The notes under the pieces are model-generated. The model did no database searches, had not been told where the DNA came from, and saw only the letters and a list, made by a program, of their open reading frames with translations. Both the position numbers and the translations under genes were made by a program. From Chloroflexota bacterium (lineage in GTDB: Bacteria > Chloroflexota > Dehalococcoidia > SpSt-223), in NCBI GenBank assembly GCA_023512725.1, contig JAILZB010000010.1, positions 1 to 35,935 on the forward strand: a DNA stretch of 35,935 nucleotides, written 5' to 3'. Of this stretch, positions 24,935-33,550 are shown in pieces. How positions within the stretch are numbered: position 1 is the first letter of the stretch; the number at the start of each line of letters is the position of its first letter.

Positions 24935-25164
24935 ACTAGCGCCATCGCGGAGAATGACCTTTGCCAGCCCGCGCGGCCGCGCGGGAGCTGGTGCGCTGCT
25001 TCCCGCACCCAGCGAGAGGTCGCTGCTCGGGGCAGAGGGCAGGAGCTGGCCGAGGAGAGGGGACGAGCGTGCCGCCGTTGGCCTCCCCAGGAGCCGCGCT
25101 GCCGTTCGCAGGAGGCAGCGTGCGCTCGCCTTCGGCCGCGGGGGTGGGGAGAAGAAGGACGCCC
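24935..25164 (+). promoter_or_regulatory. Long structured leader of pheST
   Basis: About 230 nt of G+C-rich leader separates the promoter from pheS. CGCTGCC and GGCAGCG form a 7-bp hairpin (about 25098-25120). GCCTCC (25081-25086) can alternatively pair with GGAGGC (25111-25116), and CTCCCC (25083-25088) can pair with GGGGAG (25146-25151) close to the pheS ribosome-binding site. Mutually exclusive pairings next to the start suggest translation control. I could not find a T-box (TGGNACCGCG-like) sequence or a Phe-rich leader peptide. Confidence 0.35.
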
Positions 25165-26205
25165 ATGCTCGACCAGGTGCGCGCGATCGCCGCCGAAGCT
25201 CATCGCCACCTCGCCCAGGCAACCACCGAGCAGGAGCTGGAGCTCTGGCGCACGCGCTTTCTCGGCCGCAAAGGCGCCCTCAACGAGCTGCTGCGCGGGC
25301 TGGGGACGCTCCCGGCGGACCAGCGACCGGTGGTCGGCGCCGAGGCCAATCGGCTGAAGCGGGAGCTCGAAGCCGCCTTCGAGCAGCGGCGGGAAGCGCT
25401 GGTCGCGCGCGCCCGCGCCGCGGCACTGGAGGCCGATCGGGTCGATATCACCCTGCCGGGACGACCACCGGTCATCGGCACGTTGCACCCCACCACCCAG
25501 ATGATCCGGCGGATCACCGAGATCTTCGCTTCCCTGGGCTTTGATATCGTCACCGGCCCGGAAGTCGAGTGGGATTACTATAACTTCGAGGCCTTGAACA
25601 TCCCACCCGGTCACCCCGCGCGGGACCAGTGGGATACCTTCTGGATCACCCCCGAAGACTCCGAGCGGCCGATGCTCCTGCGCACTCACACCTCACCGAT
25701 GCAGGTGCGCATCATGGAGAAGCAGAAGCCGCCGGTCCGGGTAGTCGTTCCCGGGCGGGTCTACCGCTACGAGGCGACCGATGCCACCCACGAGTCCGTC
25801 TTCCACCAGTTTGAGGGCCTGGCGGTTGATGAAGGCGTGACGATGGCCGACCTCAATGGGACGATCTACACCTTCGCCCGGCGGATGTTCGGCGAGCGAC
25901 GGCGCATCCGCTTCCGCTGTGACTTCTTCCCCTTCGTCGAGCCAGGCGTGGATGTGGCGGTCGACTGCTGGGTCTGCGAGGGGGCAGGCTGTACCCTCTG
26001 CCGGCGGAGCGGCTGGATCGAAGTGATGGGTGCTGGGATGGTCCACCCGCGGGTGCTGGAATACGCGGGGATCGACCCGCGCCGCTACACTGGCTTCGCC
26101 TTTGGAGGTGGGGTCGAGCGCTTCAGCATGTTGTTGCATCGGATCGACGACATCCGGCTGTTCTATGGCAACGATATCCGCTTCCTCCGGCAGTTTGTCG
26201 CCTAG
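25165..26205 (+). CDS. pheS: Phenylalanine-tRNA ligase alpha subunit
   Basis: Catalytic subunit of the (alpha-beta)2 enzyme that charges tRNA-Phe. 346 residues. An N-terminal coiled coil (~1-85) is followed by the class II core: GFDIVTGPEVEWDYYNFEALN, LLRTHTSPMQ, GRVYRYEATDATHESVFHQFEGL (motif 2) and GFAFGGGVERFSML (motif 3). A cysteine cluster CWVC-EGAG-CTLC before WIEVMGAGMVHP looks like a small zinc site, as also found in some other bacterial PheS. ATG 25165 is chosen because AAGGA lies 5-6 bases upstream and the coiled coil starts there; the open frame upstream is leader RNA. Confidence 0.96.
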   Translation: MLDQVRAIAAEAHRHLAQATTEQELELWRTRFLGRKGALNELLRGLGTLPADQRPVVGAEANRLKRELEAAFEQRREALVARARAAALEADRVDITLPGRPPVIGTLHPTTQMIRRITEIFASLGFDIVTGPEVEWDYYNFEALNIPPGHPARDQWDTFWITPEDSERPMLLRTHTSPMQVRIMEKQKPPVRVVVPGRVYRYEATDATHESVFHQFEGLAVDEGVTMADLNGTIYTFARRMFGERRRIRFRCDFFPFVEPGVDVAVDCWVCEGAGCTLCRRSGWIEVMGAGMVHPRVLEYAGIDPRRYTGFAFGGGVERFSMLLHRIDDIRLFYGNDIRFLRQFVA

Positions 26206-26228
26206 AAGCCAGGGGGGAGAGAGCCACG

Positions 26229-28616
26229 ATGCGCGTACCGTTGAACTGGCTGCGCGACTATGTTCAGTGGTCGCTTTCTTCCGAGGAGCTCGCCTACCGC
26301 CTGACCATGGCGGGGGTCGAGGTCGAGGCGATCGAGCGGCGCGGCGAGCACTGGGCGGGTGTGCGCGTGGGTGAGGTCGTCCGGATCGAGCCGCACCCGA
26401 ACGCAGACCGCCTGCTGCTCGTGACGGTCGACCTCGGCGGCGAGCAGCGGACGGTCGTCAGCGGGGCCCCTAACCTCGCCGTTGGCCAGCGCGTCCCCTT
26501 CGCCCCCGTCGGCGCCACCCTCATCGACGGGGCCACCGGGGAGCGAAAGCCCCTCCAGGCCGTTCGGATCCGGGGGGTCGAATCGGCGGGCATGGTCTGC
26601 TCCGCCAAGGAGCTGGGGCTGGGCGAGGATCACAGCGGCATTCTCATCCTCCCCTCAGCAGCACCCGTCGGAGCACCCCTCGTCGAAGTCCTGGGCGATG
26701 TCATCTTCGTGCTCAAAACGACCCCGAACCGCCCGGACCTGCTCTCGATGCTCGGCGTGGCCTGGGAGGTAGCCGCTCTCAGCGGCGCGGCGGTGACCCC
26801 ACCTCCACGGGAGGTCGCCCGCCGTCCACCTCCCATCGAGGCGCGCTTCCGACTGCGGATCGAAGCGCCCGACCTCTGCCCCCGTTATAGCGCTGCTCTC
26901 ATCCGCGGCGTTCGGGTCGGTCCCTCCCCTGCCTGGCTCCAGCAGCGGCTGGAAGCGGCAGGCATGCGCGCGATCAACAACGTCGTCGATATCACCAACT
27001 ACGTCATGCTGGAGCTTGGCCAACCGCTCCACGCCTTCGATGCAGCCACCCTGGCTGAGCAGACGGTCGTCGTCCGCCGGGCTCGGGAGGGGGAGCGGCT
27101 CATCACCCTCGATGGCCAGGAACGGCTGCTCGACCCCACGATGCTGGTGATTGCCGATGCCGCCCGCCCGGTGGCGCTCGCGGGGGTGATGGGCGGGCTC
27201 GAGACGGAGGTAACCGAGCAGACGGTCGATGTGCTACTGGAGTCGGCGAACTTTCACAACTACACCATCCGACGAATGGCGACCCGCTTGCGCCTGCGCT
27301 CGGAAGCCTCGCTGCGCTTTGAGAAGGGGATCAGCCCCGAGTTGACCCTGCCAGCCCTGGAGCGTGCTTGCCGGCTGCTGGCTGAGATCGCGGGGGGTGA
27401 GATTGCGGAGGGTGTCCTGGACGCCTACCCTGGCCAGCGGCCACGCGAGCGCCGCGCCCTCCAGCTCGCCGACCTCGAACGCATCCTCGGAGTGGCTTGG
27501 CCACTAGAACGCGTGGCCGCGATCTTCCGTTCCCTTGGCGCCACCGTCGAGCGGGAGGGGGAGACCCTCTGGATCACAGCACCCCCCTGGCGCACCGACC
27601 TGAACCTCACGGAAGACCTGGTGGAAGAAGTCGCGCGCATCATCGGCTACGAGGAACTCCCCGCCACGCCACTCCGGGGGCCGATCCCCGCCTCACCGCC
27701 GGACCCGCTGCGGGTGACGAGCGAGCGGCTGCGCGACCTGATGGTGGCAGCCGGGCTAGACGAGGTGATCACCTACCCCCTGGTCAGCCGCGAACTGCTG
27801 ACGCGAGCCGGGCCGGTGCCGGACCCGATCGCGCTGCTCAACCCCATGACAAGCGAGCAGGCAGTGCTCCGCACCAGCATGCGACCCAGCCTCCTCAAGA
27901 CCATGGCCGAGAACGCGCGCCGCCAGGAGGACGGCCTGGCGCTCTTCGAGGTGGGGCCGGTCTTCCTCCCGCGCGGCAACGACCTGCCCGATGAAGTCCC
28001 CTGGCTCGCCTTCGCCCTCTGTGGACCGCGGGGGCGGGGTTCCTGGTTGGGCGTCAATTCAGCGTACGATTTCTTCGACGGCAAAGGGATCGTCGAGGCG
28101 ATCGGCGAGCGGCTCCGCCTTGCCTTTCGCTTTAGGCGCAGCAACGACCCCTTCTACCACCCCGGGCGAGCCGCTGAAGTCTGGCGCGAGGAGACCCTTG
28201 TCGGCACCCTCGGCGAAGTGCACCCGGCGATCGCCGAACGCTTCGACCTGAGCGGTCGGGTGGTCTACGCTGAACTCCAGGTCCGCGCGCTGGTCAACGA
28301 GGCAATCGCCATCTACCAGCCGGTCTCTCGCTTCCCCGACGTCGTGCAGGACCTCGCCGTGGTCGTCGCCGAGACGGTGGAGGCGGAAGCCATCCGCGCC
28401 CTGCTCGCCCGTGGTCGCTACGTTCAGGACGTGCGGCTGTTCGACATCTACCGGGGCCAGCCGCTCGCACCTGGGCAGAAGTCGCTCGCGTTTACCCTGC
28501 GCTTCCGCGCCCCGGACCGCACCCTGACGGAAGAGGAGGTCGCCCACATCCGCCAGGAGCTGGTGGAGCAACTCAAAACACAGTACGGCGCCCGCCTGCG
28601 CGGAGAGGAGGAATGA
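26229..28616 (+). CDS. pheT: Phenylalanine-tRNA ligase beta subunit
   Basis: 795 residues, the normal length. The N-terminal OB-fold tRNA-binding domain (~40-150, [29 protein letters not shown]) is followed by the B3/B4 editing domain ([22 protein letters not shown]), the B5 domain and a class II-like core ([22 protein letters not shown]). The C-terminal ferredoxin-like anticodon-binding domain ([14 protein letters not shown] ... RDxL-type strands) closes the protein. Lies 23 bp after pheS; GGGGGGAGAGAG precedes the ATG. Its TGA overlaps the next start (ATGA). Confidence 0.96.
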   Translation: MRVPLNWLRDYVQWSLSSEELAYRLTMAGVEVEAIERRGEHWAGVRVGEVVRIEPHPNADRLLLVTVDLGGEQRTVVSGAPNLAVGQRVPFAPVGATLIDGATGERKPLQAVRIRGVESAGMVCSAKELGLGEDHSGILILPSAAPVGAPLVEVLGDVIFVLKTTPNRPDLLSMLGVAWEVAALSGAAVTPPPREVARRPPPIEARFRLRIEAPDLCPRYSAALIRGVRVGPSPAWLQQRLEAAGMRAINNVVDITNYVMLELGQPLHAFDAATLAEQTVVVRRAREGERLITLDGQERLLDPTMLVIADAARPVALAGVMGGLETEVTEQTVDVLLESANFHNYTIRRMATRLRLRSEASLRFEKGISPELTLPALERACRLLAEIAGGEIAEGVLDAYPGQRPRERRALQLADLERILGVAWPLERVAAIFRSLGATVEREGETLWITAPPWRTDLNLTEDLVEEVARIIGYEELPATPLRGPIPASPPDPLRVTSERLRDLMVAAGLDEVITYPLVSRELLTRAGPVPDPIALLNPMTSEQAVLRTSMRPSLLKTMAENARRQEDGLALFEVGPVFLPRGNDLPDEVPWLAFALCGPRGRGSWLGVNSAYDFFDGKGIVEAIGERLRLAFRFRRSNDPFYHPGRAAEVWREETLVGTLGEVHPAIAERFDLSGRVVYAELQVRALVNEAIAIYQPVSRFPDVVQDLAVVVAETVEAEAIRALLARGRYVQDVRLFDIYRGQPLAPGQKSLAFTLRFRAPDRTLTEEEVAHIRQELVEQLKTQYGARLRGEEE

Positions 28617-28843
28617 TGCAGGTCGTCCAGAGCGGGATCTTTCTCCTGGCAGCCCTCTTGGCCCTCGGCGGCGCGCTCGCTGTGGCGACCCTCAGCAGCG
28701 GCCCGGCTGCCTGGCTCTGGACGCTCCAGCTTGTTGGGCTGGGCGTGGTCTTCGCCCTCCTCGCCACGAGCGCCCTCGCTCCCGACCGGCCAGTGACGCT
28801 CAAGCGCTCGCCGCGCTCGGAGCATGCCTCCGGGGGAGCCTGA
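28613..28843 (+). CDS. Small membrane protein of unknown function
   Basis: 76 residues from ATGATG overlapping the pheT stop, so it is translationally coupled to pheT; either Met may start it. Two hydrophobic segments (~7-30 and ~33-57) separated by SSGPAAW, then a basic tail. The pattern vaguely recalls the first two helices of NuoJ, but the match is too weak to name. G+C use and spacing fit a real gene; there are no other clues to function. Confidence 0.55.
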   Translation: MMQVVQSGIFLLAALLALGGALAVATLSSGPAAWLWTLQLVGLGVVFALLATSALAPDRPVTLKRSPRSEHASGGA

Positions 28844-28909
28844 GTATCCCGGGACGAATGGCCCTGTAACACAACGCGCCGTCAGCCGATTCCTGGATTA
28901 GGAGGCGGC

Positions 28910-29212
28910 ATGACCGACGGAGCGTTCCAGCGGTTTGCGCGTGAGTACGCTGCTCTCACACATGACCCATGTGACAGCGAGATCGACCGGTTCTTGACGC
29001 GGCACTTTTCGCTCGACCTGCAGCTAGCGCCGGACATTATTCGCAGTGCCGTCCGCCGGGCAATCAACCAGGCACAGCCACCGCGGGCCCTCTGGGAAGC
29101 CCTCGCTGCGGTCAAGCGCGACATGGACACCCTCTCCCCCGATGACCGGCGACCCGTTGCCCGACCGTTCGCCGACCCACCCCCAGCGCGCTGGCGGCGC
29201 ATCCCCGCCTGA
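28910..29212 (+). CDS. Hypothetical protein, 100 residues
   Basis: No family recognised. The first ~65 residues look helical and charged (REYAALTHDPCDSEIDRFLTRHFSLDLQLAPDIIRSAVRRAINQA), followed by a second short helix and a Pro/Arg-rich tail. There is no membrane segment or signal. A strong AGGAGG (28900-28905) stands four bases before the ATG, which makes a genuine gene likely. It sits 66 bp after the small membrane protein gene. Confidence 0.6.
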   Translation: MTDGAFQRFAREYAALTHDPCDSEIDRFLTRHFSLDLQLAPDIIRSAVRRAINQAQPPRALWEALAAVKRDMDTLSPDDRRPVARPFADPPPARWRRIPA

Positions 29213-29457
29213 AGCCCCCTCCTGGGCAGCAGCCAGGCAGGCACGTTAGGCTGCCGGGCCCTGCACCGCGGGATGACCTTCCGGCTGGCTGCAGCCTGCC
29301 TGTGCGGCGCTCCTGGCGGTTCGCGCTGGACGACCGCCTCGCCGCCCAGCGAGAGGCTGCCGGGGCTTCCTCTTGCCGTCGGCCCTGCGGTAGTGCCCGG
29401 GTACGTGCTCACGCTCCCCGCCAGCGTCCCGCAGCGCGCCTCCATGCTCGTTAGGGT
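29213..29457. other. Convergent gap without a recognisable gene
   Basis: Between the 100-residue ORF and the 3' end of lgt. Two weak hairpins near the left end, CCTGG/CCAGG (29221-29237) and GGCAG/CTGCC (29236-29255), could stop the plus-strand transcript; neither has a U-tract. Frames open here on both strands lack ribosome-binding sites and have low-complexity Gly/Arg/Pro composition. I see nothing else. Confidence 0.4.
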
Positions 29458-30300
29458 TCAGGTCGAGGTTTCGGAGACCGATTCGGAGGCAGTCGGGAGA
29501 TCCGCAGCGCTGGCGGGAGCCACCACGGCTGGGTGCGCTTTCCCGCGCTGGTAAGTCCAGTAGGCCAGCGGCAGCCCCACCGCCATGCCGATGATGCCGA
29601 GGATCTGCTGCTGGGAGAGCCCAAACACCCAGATGGTATCGATCCGGTAGAACCCGACCACCAACCGGATCGCCGAGTAGAGGGCCAGGTAGAGCCAGAA
29701 GATCACGCCGGCCGGTAGCTTCTTCCACAGCCCGAGCAACAACCCGAAAAGCAGCAGGTCCAGCACCATCTCGTAGCCGACGGCGAGGTGGACCGGCACG
29801 CCGATCTGGCCGAGGGTCTTCGGATGGGTGTAGACCACCGCCCAGGGCGCATCGAGCGGCCGCCCCAGGTGCTCACCGTTGATGATATCGCCAATCCGGC
29901 CGATCGCCTGCCCGAAGATCAGCCCGACCGCTGCGGCATCGGCGAAGGGGGCCAAGGGGAGCCGGGCACGACGGACGTAGAGAGAGCCGGCGAGCGCTCC
30001 GCCGACGACCGCGCCGAAGATGGCGATCCCTCCCTCCGTGATCGCGAGGACCGCAAGCGGGTTCTGCGAGTAATAGTCCCAGCGGTCGATCACGTGGAAC
30101 AGCCGCGCCCCGATGATACCACCGATCACCGTCCAGGGCGCCCCGTTGTAGATATCGTCCGCCCTCAAACCGACTGTGGGAGCCAGACGCGCCGCCACCC
30201 ACACGCCCAGGAAGAGCCCCACGGCCGAAAAGAACCCGTGCCACGTGATCGCCAGCGGGCCAAGGGTGAACATGGTGGGGTCAAGATGGATTTCGATCAT
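29458..30300 (-). CDS. lgt: Phosphatidylglycerol-prolipoprotein diacylglyceryl transferase
   Basis: Adds diacylglycerol to the lipobox Cys of prolipoproteins, the first lipoprotein maturation step, in the cytoplasmic membrane. 280 residues with about seven membrane segments. ITWHGFFSAVGL, GARLFHVIDRWDYY, TEGGIAIFGAVVGG and the signature GRIGDIINGEHLGRP (usual form GRxGNFxNxE, here with Asp for Asn) are present, as is the C-terminal RLVVGFYR. GGAG lies 5 bases before the ATG. Lies 43 bp after the TauE/SafE gene on the same strand. Confidence 0.95.
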   Translation of the reverse strand: MIEIHLDPTMFTLGPLAITWHGFFSAVGLFLGVWVAARLAPTVGLRADDIYNGAPWTVIGGIIGARLFHVIDRWDYYSQNPLAVLAITEGGIAIFGAVVGGALAGSLYVRRARLPLAPFADAAAVGLIFGQAIGRIGDIINGEHLGRPLDAPWAVVYTHPKTLGQIGVPVHLAVGYEMVLDLLLFGLLLGLWKKLPAGVIFWLYLALYSAIRLVVGFYRIDTIWVFGLSQQQILGIIGMAVGLPLAYWTYQRGKAHPAVVAPASAADLPTASESVSETST

Positions 30301-30343
30301 GAGTACTCCGCGGCCACTACCGGGATTCTACCGGGTCTGCCCC

Positions 30344-31189
30344 CTAGCTAGGAAGCCCGGCCCAGAGCAGGCGGATGCCAACCAGCCCCAGCGCAAGCGC
30401 CAGGAGCCGGACGAGCCCCTGGTCGCTGAGCCGCCGCGAAAGCTGCGCGCCCGCCTGCGCCCCCAGCACCATCCCCACCGCAATCGGCAGCGCGAGGTCG
30501 AGGTGGTTGAGGGGGGTATCGCCGCCATTGAGCAGATCCGTGAGCAGTGCCGTCACGGCGTTGATGAGCACGTAGAGCTGAGCAGTGCCGGTCGCCACTA
30601 GCGGCGGTACCGCCATGAGCGCAACCATGGCCGGCGTCATCATCAGCCCACCTCCAACCCCCAGCAGGCTAGCCAGAAAGCCGATTCCGAAGCTCGCCAG
30701 TACGCCAGCGCGCAAGTCCACCGCCACCTCCTCGCTGGCACCGCTTGCCAACCGGTACGTCCGCCGCACCACCCCGAACGGAAGCGCTTTCTCGCTGAGC
30801 GGACGCGGGCGCGGTGGCTTACGCATCACGAGGTAGAGGCTAATGACGATGAGGACCGCCCCGAAGAGCGCCTGGAACGTCTGGCGGTTGAACCAGGTCA
30901 CCGCAGTGCGGCCGAGGATATTCCCGGGAACGGCCACCACCCCCAGGGTCAGCGCGACCAGCAGGTCGATCCGGTGCTGGCGGCGATAGGCCAGGACGGC
31001 AGAGACGGCATTGGCGAGCACCCCAACGAGCGAGATGCCCGTGATGGCTTCGGCGCTGAGACCAGCCGAAAACGGCAGCCAGGCCAGAGCTGGTACTACT
31101 AGGAAGCCACCGCCAGCCCCAATGATGGTGCCGTAGCAACCCGCCACAAAGCCCAGCGCCAGGAGCCCGACCGCTTCGAGCAGGGTCAC
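30344..31189 (-). CDS. TauE/SafE (TSUP) family membrane permease
   Basis: 281 residues with about eight hydrophobic helices in two halves. The repeated family motif is present in each half: GTIIGAGGGFLVVPAL (residues ~20-35) and SLLGVGGGLMMTPAMVAL. TSUP proteins move sulfite, sulfoacetate, taurine-derived or other small organosulfur or carboxylate anions. A cytoplasmic loop of ~40 charged residues joins the halves. The GTG start overlaps the preceding flavoprotein stop (GTGA). The substrate is unknown. Confidence 0.88.
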   Translation of the reverse strand: MTLLEAVGLLALGFVAGCYGTIIGAGGGFLVVPALAWLPFSAGLSAEAITGISLVGVLANAVSAVLAYRRQHRIDLLVALTLGVVAVPGNILGRTAVTWFNRQTFQALFGAVLIVISLYLVMRKPPRPRPLSEKALPFGVVRRTYRLASGASEEVAVDLRAGVLASFGIGFLASLLGVGGGLMMTPAMVALMAVPPLVATGTAQLYVLINAVTALLTDLLNGGDTPLNHLDLALPIAVGMVLGAQAGAQLSRRLSDQGLVRLLALALGLVGIRLLWAGLPS

Positions 31190-32352
31190 CCCGCGGGCAC
31201 CGGGAGCAGCCGATCGAGCAGGTGCCAGGCCAGGCGGAAGCTCCCGCCGCCGAGCCGCCGGTAGTCGCTCTCCCCCACCAGCAGCCGGACGAGGTTCCGC
31301 CAGGCGAGCTGGCCATTCCCCATCAGCCAGTGGGCGAGGCGTGGCATCCGGTCGAAGACCCGGAGCAAGACCCGCGCCTCGAGCAATTCCGGCATCAGCT
31401 CGCGGTCGATGGCGCGCTGGTACTCCTGGAGGGCAGCGAGGTCACCCGCCGCAGCCCGCGCCACTGGCCCCGCCGCGAGCTGGCCACTGACGACCGCTCC
31501 CAGAAGCCCCTCACCGGTGAAGGGGTCCACCAGCCCGGCAGCATCACCGACCAGCACCGTGCGGTGGGCAACGATCGGTGCTCCCGGCCGGCGGAGCGGT
31601 AGGTGATGGCCGGAGAACCGCTCAGCATCCCTGGCCTCCAGCCCCAACCAGCGCAGCAACCGCTCGTAGTACGGTCGCAACTGCGCCCGGTACAGCAGCG
31701 GGCCGCCCACCCCAACCGACAGCCCGCTGCCCTTCGGGAAGAGCCAGCCGTAGCCGCTCGGCAGCGAACCAAGGTCCAGAAGCGCCGTGGTGGCCCAGCG
31801 GGCGCGGGCAGCAGCGGGGGCAGGAAACTCGCCCTCCAAGGCGAGGTCAAGGTCGCGGCCGTTGGCCAGCCCCGCTTCCCGCGCCACCCGACTGTTCGCC
31901 CCGTCCGCTCCGACGACCACCGCGGCGCGGACTGTTCCCCGACTCGTCGTGAGGAGCACGGCGTGCTCCTGCCAGTCCACACGGTCCACCCGTACCCCGT
32001 CACGGACTTCTGCACCCGCGCGGGCAGCCCGTTCCACCAGATAGGCATCGAAGGCATCACGCATCACCATGAAGATGAGCGGCTGCCTGGCCCGGCGGAG
32101 GACCGGCCGACCGAGCTGGTAGGTGAAGACCAGCTGGTCCACGGCAGCGCGGACCACCGGCTGCAGGTCGAGCCCGAGGCGGCGCACCACCCGTGCCTGC
32201 AGGCCGCCACCACAGGGCTTGTAGCGGGGGAGCCGTTCCTTCTCCAGAAGGAGGACGCGCACGCCGGTCGTGGCCAACTCGTACGCGAGCACGGCACCCG
32301 CTGGTCCGGCGCCCACGATCGCCACTGGGAACGATTCGGGAAGGTTGCTCAC
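31186..32352 (-). CDS. Geranylgeranyl reductase family FAD-dependent oxidoreductase
   Basis: 388 residues. N-terminal FAD-binding VAIVGAGPAGAVLAYELA with LLLEKERLPRYKPCGGGL (the Cys-Gly-Gly motif of geranylgeranyl reductases), substrate-domain MRDAFDAYLVERAARAGA, and second FAD motif VLVGDAAGLVDPFTGEGLLGA. These enzymes saturate isoprenoid double bonds (menaquinone, chlorophyll or archaeal lipid tails). In a non-phototroph, quinone or carotenoid tails are the likely substrates. The open frame extends to 32403, but a strong promoter (-10 at 32375-32380) means the message starts near 32368, so GTG 32352 must be used. First gene of a three-gene unit with the TSUP permease and lgt. Confidence 0.87.
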   Translation of the reverse strand: MSNLPESFPVAIVGAGPAGAVLAYELATTGVRVLLLEKERLPRYKPCGGGLQARVVRRLGLDLQPVVRAAVDQLVFTYQLGRPVLRRARQPLIFMVMRDAFDAYLVERAARAGAEVRDGVRVDRVDWQEHAVLLTTSRGTVRAAVVVGADGANSRVAREAGLANGRDLDLALEGEFPAPAAARARWATTALLDLGSLPSGYGWLFPKGSGLSVGVGGPLLYRAQLRPYYERLLRWLGLEARDAERFSGHHLPLRRPGAPIVAHRTVLVGDAAGLVDPFTGEGLLGAVVSGQLAAGPVARAAAGDLAALQEYQRAIDRELMPELLEARVLLRVFDRMPRLAHWLMGNGQLAWRNLVRLLVGESDYRRLGGGSFRLAWHLLDRLLPVPAG

Positions 32353-32374
32353 GCGTCGGATGGGCCTCGCTGCC

Positions 32375-32403
32375 AGTATAAGAAGGCTTCCGGTTGAAGT
32401 CAA
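32375..32403 (-). promoter_or_regulatory. Promoter of the geranylgeranyl-reductase-like gene
   Basis: On the minus strand TTGACT (32398-32403), exactly 17 bp, then TATACT (32375-32380). One of the best promoters in the window; it fixes the downstream start as GTG 32352. The leader is only about 16 nt. Confidence 0.78.
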
Positions 32404-32422
32404 TTGCCGTGCCTGCTACAGT
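32394..32422 (+). promoter_or_regulatory. Promoter of the zinc-ribbon membrane protein gene
   Basis: TTGAAG (32394-32399), 17 bp, TACAGT (32417-32422). Transcription would start near 32429, three bases from the GTG, so the message is nearly leaderless. Its -35 overlaps the -35 of the divergent promoter by two bases. Confidence 0.6.
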
Positions 32423-32431
32423 TTGCCCGTC

Positions 32432-32893
32432 GTGCAAGGGCTCGAGTTCTATCTCTCACTTGCCGTCGCCCTGGTCGTCGCCTATCTCCTGGCCTTCTGG
32501 GTGGCGCTGCTCATCTGGACCTTTCGCGATATCCGCTCGCGCAGCCGTAATCCGCTGACTGCCCTCTTCGCGGTGCTACTGGTAGCGGTCTTCAACATTC
32601 CGGGGCTCGTCCTCTACCTGCTGCTGCGGCCACGGGAAACGATTGCCGAGCAGTACGAGCGGACGCTCGAAGAAGAAAGCCTCCTCCAGGAGCTGGAAGA
32701 GCAGGGCGCGTGCCCGAAGTGCAAGGCCCGGGTGGAAGATGACTTCCTGCTCTGCCCGAACTGCCGCACGCGGCTGAAGAAAGTCTGTGCTGGGTGCGGT
32801 CGGGCGCTCCACCTGCGCTGGAACGTCTGCCCATACTGCGCTCGCGAGGCGGCGCCAGCGGTTACTGCCGAGCTGACAAGCCGCCTCGGCTAA
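32432..32893 (+). CDS. Membrane protein with C-terminal double zinc ribbon
   Basis: 153 residues. Two membrane helices (~5-28 and ~42-65) are followed by a charged coil (EQYERTLEEESLLQELEEQ) and two zinc ribbons: CPKC...CPNC and CAGC...CPYC, eight cysteines in four pairs. Such domains mostly bind protein partners or ribosomes; no enzymatic role is visible. GTG 32432 is chosen because the hydrophobic protein begins there and the promoter excludes any start upstream of ~32429. An in-frame TTG at 32423 lies before the expected transcript start. No ribosome-binding site is seen, as expected for a leaderless message. Confidence 0.75.
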   Translation: MQGLEFYLSLAVALVVAYLLAFWVALLIWTFRDIRSRSRNPLTALFAVLLVAVFNIPGLVLYLLLRPRETIAEQYERTLEEESLLQELEEQGACPKCKARVEDDFLLCPNCRTRLKKVCAGCGRALHLRWNVCPYCAREAAPAVTAELTSRLG

Positions 32894-32904
32894 CCTGAAG
32901 CGCG

Positions 32905-33489
32905 CTACGTCTTTTCCGGTGCCAGCACCCACTTGGCGGTCGGTGGTGGCCGGTAACGGTCCATCTGCCGAAGGAGAGCGACCGGGTCGTCGGCTTCCAG
33001 CACCATCCGGCGGTGCTCCGGCAGGAGGAAGCCATCCTGGAGGGCCCGGTCGAAAAAGGCGACGATCGCATCGAAGTAGCCCGCGACATTGAGCAGGCCG
33101 CAGGGCTTGCGGTGGATCCCCAGTTGGCCCCAGGTGAGCACTTCAAAGAACTCTTCCAGGGTGCCGTAGCCCCCCGGCAGGGCGATGAACCCATCGGCCA
33201 GCTCGGCCATGAGCGCCTTCCGCTCGTGCATTGAGCCGACCAGGTGGAGCTTCGTCAGCCCACTGTGCGCGACCTCGCGAGCAGCGAGCGGCTCCGGGAT
33301 CACGCCGATCACCTGGCCACCCCGCGCCAGGGCAGCATCGGCGAGCACCCCCATCAGCCCGATGCGGCCACCACCGTAGACCAGCGTTAGGCCGCGTTCA
33401 GCCACTGCTTCACCGGTCCGCCGCGCAAGTTCAGCGTAGATAGGCTTGGCCCCGGCCTGGGAGCCACAGAAGACACAGACCGCACGCAT
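32905..33489 (-). CDS. LOG family protein (nucleoside monophosphate phosphoribohydrolase)
   Basis: 194 residues, Rossmann fold. VCVFCGSQAG at the N-terminus, LVYGGGRIGLMGVLADAAL, MHERKALMAELADGFIALPGGYGTLEEFFEVLTW with the PGGxGTxxE signature, and QLGIHRKPCGLLN are diagnostic. LOG enzymes release the base from AMP-type nucleotides (cytokinin activation in plants; purine/pyrimidine monophosphate hydrolysis in bacteria). Older annotations call it lysine decarboxylase, which is wrong for this family. It ends facing the zinc-ribbon gene with an 11-bp gap and follows the sigma factor gene. Confidence 0.9.
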   Translation of the reverse strand: MRAVCVFCGSQAGAKPIYAELARRTGEAVAERGLTLVYGGGRIGLMGVLADAALARGGQVIGVIPEPLAAREVAHSGLTKLHLVGSMHERKALMAELADGFIALPGGYGTLEEFFEVLTWGQLGIHRKPCGLLNVAGYFDAIVAFFDRALQDGFLLPEHRRMVLEADDPVALLRQMDRYRPPPTAKWVLAPEKT

Positions 33490-33510
33490 CGTTTCCGCTG
33501 CCTCCTCAGC

Positions 33511-33539
33511 CTCCCCTCAATGATGGCCGAGGAGGGGAG
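33511..33539 (-). terminator. 8-bp hairpin between the sigma factor and LOG genes
   Basis: CTCCCCTC (33511-33518) and GAGGGGAG (33532-33539) pair perfectly around a 13-nt loop, 11 bp past the sigma factor stop. There is no U-tract, so it may be an incomplete terminator or processing site. It also lies close upstream of the LOG start. Confidence 0.35.
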
Positions 33540-33550
33540 CAGCGTGCGAG

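Noticed and set aside
24935-25164. T-box riboswitch in the pheST leader
   Set aside because: GCGTGCCGCC at 25068-25077 looks superficially like the T-box core, but the required TGGN pairing to the tRNA end is missing and no clear specifier Phe codon loop could be placed.
29246-29728. Long minus-strand frame overlapping the 3' half of lgt and the downstream gap
   Set aside because: Out of frame with lgt, low-complexity Arg/Gly/Pro, no start signal.
32905-33489. Lysine decarboxylase
   Set aside because: The PGGxGTxxE motif defines the LOG phosphoribohydrolase family; the decarboxylase name is a historical misannotation.
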